From: Hymenobacter algoricola
GTDB taxonomy: Bacteria; Bacteroidota; Bacteroidia; Cytophagales; Hymenobacteraceae
NCBI RefSeq assembly: GCF_039539525.1
Contig: NZ_BAABDH010000036.1
Span: 1 to 64,000 of the forward strand
Direction of reading: 5' to 3'
Length of the DNA: 64,000 bases
Under the pieces are notes generated by a model. The model saw only the letters and a program-made list of their open reading frames with translations, made no database searches and was not told the origin of the DNA. Positions within the stretch are counted from its first letter, which is position 1; every line of letters begins with the position of its first letter. The position numbers were made by a program, and so were the translations under genes. Below are positions 61,199 to 64,000 of this stretch, in pieces.

Positions 61199-62965
61199 AT
61201 GAAGCTCAAATTCTGGGGGCCGGTGCTGCTGGCTACGCTGCTCTACGTCGTCGTGTTCTTTGCCTGGACCTGGCCGCTGGGCGGGCATCTGGCCAGCGCC
61301 TTTCCCGCCGTGCCCCACCGCGACGCCTACATCTTTCTCTGGAACGTGTGGCACTTCCGCGAGGCCGTAGTCAGCGGCACCAACCCGTTCTTTACCGACT
61401 GGCTGCTCTACCCCACGGGTGCGTCGCTGGTGATGCACGCCTACACGCCCCTGATCGGCCTCGTCAACCTGCTGGTGGGCAACGAGATGCTGGCCGTGAA
61501 CCTGACCATGCTGGGGAGCTACGCGCTGTCGGGCACCGGGGCTTATCTGCTGTGCCGCCGCTGGGTGCGCAGCCCGGTGCTGAGCTGGCTGGCCGGATTG
61601 ATTTTCGCGTTTTCGCCCTACAAGCTCCAGCGCCTGCCCGAGCACTACAACCTGGTGCTCACCGCCGCGGTGCCATTTTACGTGCTGGCGTTTCTGGCCG
61701 CTTTCCAGTGGGAGGCCGGCCGGTTCCTGCCCGTTATCCGCAGCCGCAAGGCCGTGGCCTGGTGCTTCGGGCTGGGCTTCGTTACCCTGCTCAGCGACTA
61801 TTACGTGCTGTTCGGGCTGCTGTACTTTTCGCTGGCCTACGCGCTGTGGTACTGGCTGCGGCTGGGGCAGATCAGCTGGCGCCGGCCCCGGCCCTGGCTG
61901 GTGCTTATCGTTATCCTCATCCTGAGCCACATTGCCATTCGCCTGCTGCGCCTGTCCAAGCTGTCCGACAATGGCGGGTTCTGGTGGGGCGGCGACGTCA
62001 TCGGCTACCTGGCCCCGCCCCAAACCAGCCGCTGGCTCGACTTCGCCTGGGCGCGCAGCCTCTACGTCAACCCCAAGATTTACAACATGCCCGACACGCT
62101 CGAAAACGTGATGTTTCTGGGCTACGCCATTCCGCTGCTGGGCTTGGGGCTGGCCTTGTGGCCCCGGCGGGCTGCTTCCGTGCGCCGCCTTGATGCCGAC
62201 GGCCGGCCCCTGGCCTGGGTGCTGCTGTTTTTCGTGATGCTGACCATGCCGGCCCTGCAGATTTTCGGCAAGCAGCGCCTGAACCTGCCTACCGGCATCC
62301 TGCACTTCATTCCCTTCTTCAACAACATCCGCTGCCCCACCCGCTGGGTGATGATGGTGAGCCTGCTGCTGCCGGTGGTAACGTTTTCGGCCCTCGAAGC
62401 CTGGTGGCAGCCCCGCCTGCGGCCAGGACTGCAGTGGGCGCTGAGCTTGTTTCTGCTGGGCTGCGTGGCGGTAGAGTACTGGCCCAAGCCTCTGCCGGTG
62501 ACCTACAATGCCGGGCTGCCGCCGGTGTACCGCGAAGCCGCCAGGCTGCCCGGTAAGGTCTTGTTCCCGATTCCGGTAGGTTTGCTCGACGGGCGCCGCC
62601 TGCTGGGCGTGATGGAGCCCGAAAACTTCTTCTACCAGACCCGCCACCGCAAAAAGCTGCCCACGGCCTACTTCTCCCGCATCGACGAGGCCCGGTTTGC
62701 CGACTTCGACCAAGACCCGGTGATGCACACGCTGCTGGCTCTGCAGAAAGCCCCCGCCGATACGGTGTTTGCCGCGCCGCGGCCCGCGCAGGCCGCCGCC
62801 TTCCGCCGTCACTTCCGCCCCGATCTGCTGGTCATCAACCCGGCGTGGCGCAACAGCCCCGCCCACCGCTACCTGCGCCAGGTGTTCCCCGACTTTGCGG
62901 AGCGCACCTTCCCCGACGGCTACGTGCTGCTGGCCCCGGCCCCAACGCCGCGGCCCACCCCGTAA
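61199..62965 (+). CDS. polytopic membrane protein, GT-C/YfhO-like
   Basis: A 588-residue membrane protein starting MKLKFWGPVLLATLLYVVVF; an upstream Met at 61109 overlaps the previous gene and was not chosen. About twelve hydrophobic segments and a soluble C-terminal domain (about 430-588). The first loop (AFPAVPHRDAYIFLWNVWHF) and FFNNIRCPTRWVMMV resemble bacterial GT-C membrane proteins. Substrate unknown. Its stop lies inside a stem-loop. Confidence 0.75.
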   Translation: MKLKFWGPVLLATLLYVVVFFAWTWPLGGHLASAFPAVPHRDAYIFLWNVWHFREAVVSGTNPFFTDWLLYPTGASLVMHAYTPLIGLVNLLVGNEMLAVNLTMLGSYALSGTGAYLLCRRWVRSPVLSWLAGLIFAFSPYKLQRLPEHYNLVLTAAVPFYVLAFLAAFQWEAGRFLPVIRSRKAVAWCFGLGFVTLLSDYYVLFGLLYFSLAYALWYWLRLGQISWRRPRPWLVLIVILILSHIAIRLLRLSKLSDNGGFWWGGDVIGYLAPPQTSRWLDFAWARSLYVNPKIYNMPDTLENVMFLGYAIPLLGLGLALWPRRAASVRRLDADGRPLAWVLLFFVMLTMPALQIFGKQRLNLPTGILHFIPFFNNIRCPTRWVMMVSLLLPVVTFSALEAWWQPRLRPGLQWALSLFLLGCVAVEYWPKPLPVTYNAGLPPVYREAARLPGKVLFPIPVGLLDGRRLLGVMEPENFFYQTRHRKKLPTAYFSRIDEARFADFDQDPVMHTLLALQKAPADTVFAAPRPAQAAAFRRHFRPDLLVINPAWRNSPAHRYLRQVFPDFAERTFPDGYVLLAPAPTPRPTP

Positions 62966-62983
62966 GCTTGGGGTGGGCCGCGG
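62948..62983 (+). terminator. stem-loop spanning the stop codon of the 61199 gene
   Basis: CCGCGGCCCACCCC (62948-62961) pairs perfectly with GGGGTGGGCCGCGG (62970-62983). The 8-base loop contains the TAA stop. No T tract follows; it lies between convergent genes. Confidence 0.5.
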
Positions 62984-63004
62984 GGGCTAGAATAAGCCGG
63001 GAGC

Positions 63005-63997
63005 TTAGCGCAGCAGCTGGTTTTGCTCGGTCAGCGCCGGCGCCGGCTGGGCTACCGGAATGTTGGTGTCGGAGATGATGTAGAGGGGGCGCTGGCGCAC
63101 GTTGGCGCTGAGGCGGGCAATGTACTCGCCGATGACGCCGACGGCAATGAGCTGCACGCCGCCCAAAAACAGGATGCTGACCATCAGCGAAGCCCAGCCG
63201 GGCTCGTAGTGGTGGGTTACGAAGCGGGCATACAGCGTGTACACCATCACCAGAAAAGCCAGCCCCGACACGATAAAGCCGCTGATGGTGGCCGCTTTCA
63301 GGGGCGCGTCGCTGAAGCCGGTGATGCCGTCCAGCGCCAGATTGATCATTTTGCGGTAGGTGTAGCCGGTTTCACCCCCGGCCCGCTCGGCGCGGTCGTA
63401 CTCCAGGTAGGTCTGCCGGTAGCCGATCCACGAAATCTGGCCGCGGATAAACTTGTTCTGCTCCGGCATCTGCTTGAGGGCATCCACCACCTTGCGCGAA
63501 ATCACCCGGAAGTCGCCGGTGTCCACCGGAATTGAGATGTTGGTGATGCTGGCCAGGATCCGGTAAAATAGCTTGGCCGTCAGCTTTTTGGCGGCACTTT
63601 CGCCCTGGCGCGAGCGGCGCTTGGCGTACACCACCTCGTAGCCTTCGTGCAGCTTGTCATAGAGCCTGGGAATCAGCTCCGGCGGGTCCTGCAAATCGGC
63701 GTCGATGATGCAGGCCGCCTCGCCCAGCGACAAATCCAGGCCGGCCGTGACGGCAATCTGGTGGCCGAAGTTGCGGCTGAAGTCGATGTAGCGCACCCGC
63801 GGGTCGCGGCTGGCCAGGGTATGGATCAGGGTCAGCGACTGGTCGCGGGAGCCATCGTTGATAAAGATGAACTCGTAGCGCACGTTCATCGGGTCGAGCA
63901 CGCCGCGGAGCCGCTCGTACAGCGCCGGAATGTTTTCCTCCTCGTTATAAATCGGGATGATAACGGAAAGATCGACGGAGTGGGAAGGCAGAGACAT
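63005..63997 (-). CDS. glycosyltransferase family 2, GtrB/DPM1-like
   Basis: A 330-residue inner-membrane enzyme. The GT-A domain has SVIIPIYNEEENIPALYERL, FIFINDGSRDQSLTLIHTLA, IDADLQDPPELIPRLYDKL (the DxD-like core) and FRVISRKVVDALKQMPEQNK. Two C-terminal membrane helices (AATISGFIVSGLAFLVMVYT and MVSILFLGGVQLIAVGVIGE) match GtrB. It charges undecaprenyl phosphate with a sugar, which the GT-C proteins upstream could use as donor. Start at 63997, complete. Confidence 0.92.
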   Translation of the reverse strand: MSLPSHSVDLSVIIPIYNEEENIPALYERLRGVLDPMNVRYEFIFINDGSRDQSLTLIHTLASRDPRVRYIDFSRNFGHQIAVTAGLDLSLGEAACIIDADLQDPPELIPRLYDKLHEGYEVVYAKRRSRQGESAAKKLTAKLFYRILASITNISIPVDTGDFRVISRKVVDALKQMPEQNKFIRGQISWIGYRQTYLEYDRAERAGGETGYTYRKMINLALDGITGFSDAPLKAATISGFIVSGLAFLVMVYTLYARFVTHHYEPGWASLMVSILFLGGVQLIAVGVIGEYIARLSANVRQRPLYIISDTNIPVAQPAPALTEQNQLLR

Positions 63998-64000
63998 CGG

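Noticed and set aside
1..64000. CRISPR array, tRNA or rRNA genes
   Set aside because: No evenly spaced direct repeats, no T-loop/CCA patterns or rRNA-like stretches were noticed on reading; a tRNAscan and CRISPR search would confirm.

Overview
The window is high-GC chromosomal DNA from a member of the Bacteroidota, most likely Hymenobacter or a close relative in the Cytophagales. The support is indirect and comes from reading the sequence: DUF6443-type RHS proteins, a relic of a type IX secretion C-terminal domain, a short eukaryote/archaeal-like ProS, FloA/NfeD, many SusD-free lipoproteins, weak Shine-Dalgarno signals, and several TAnnTTTG promoter boxes typical of the phylum. No rRNA, tRNA, CRISPR array, phage or conjugation genes were seen.

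Layout. Positions 1-9837 (minus strand) hold a two-gene RHS/YD-repeat locus. The second protein starts with plant-type leucine-rich repeats and ends with an NlpC/P60-like hydrolase tip. It overlaps by 4 bases a small AT-rich gene for an exported, possibly lipid-anchored protein that may be its immunity protein. Positions 9838-11752 hold an AT-rich spacer with nested dyads, an XRE regulator and a decayed T9SS sorting-domain relic. Positions 11753-19206 hold an APC permease, a 1606-residue DUF4011/SF1-helicase/nuclease protein and, 5 bases later, a REP-associated tyrosine transposase (RAYT) followed at once by a REP-like repeat. Positions 19251-31771 are mostly housekeeping: an LpxR-like deacylase, a DMT exporter, DusB, a CPBP protease, CdsA, glutamate dehydrogenase, Psd, an ATP-grasp protein paired with a UPF0323-like lipoprotein, free-methionine-sulfoxide reductase, RibD and PrmC.

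Positions 31904-38196 form a nucleotide-sugar cluster for surface polysaccharide: a WbpD-like acetyltransferase, a UDP-sugar dehydrogenase, GalE, RfbB, a WbpP-like epimerase and RfbA. Its spacers are filled with at least four different short dispersed repeats. After that come ChrA, a 2OG-Fe(II) oxygenase, envelope proteins, FloA/NfeD, a Crp/Fnr regulator, DinB, ProS and a FadL-like porin. Positions 55129-63997 hold a lipoprotein with an embedded TonB-C domain, three polytopic membrane proteins of GT-C type, an aldehyde dehydrogenase and a GtrB/DPM1-like glycosyltransferase. The last group probably decorates a lipid-linked or surface glycan.

The most promising leads are the LRR-RHS-NlpC/P60 toxin candidate with its exchangeable AT-rich tip, the helicase-nuclease plus RAYT pair, and two families of dispersed repeats (a perfect 33-bp inverted REP pair, and a CAAGACCCTAAGTCCC motif that sits just before three start codons).
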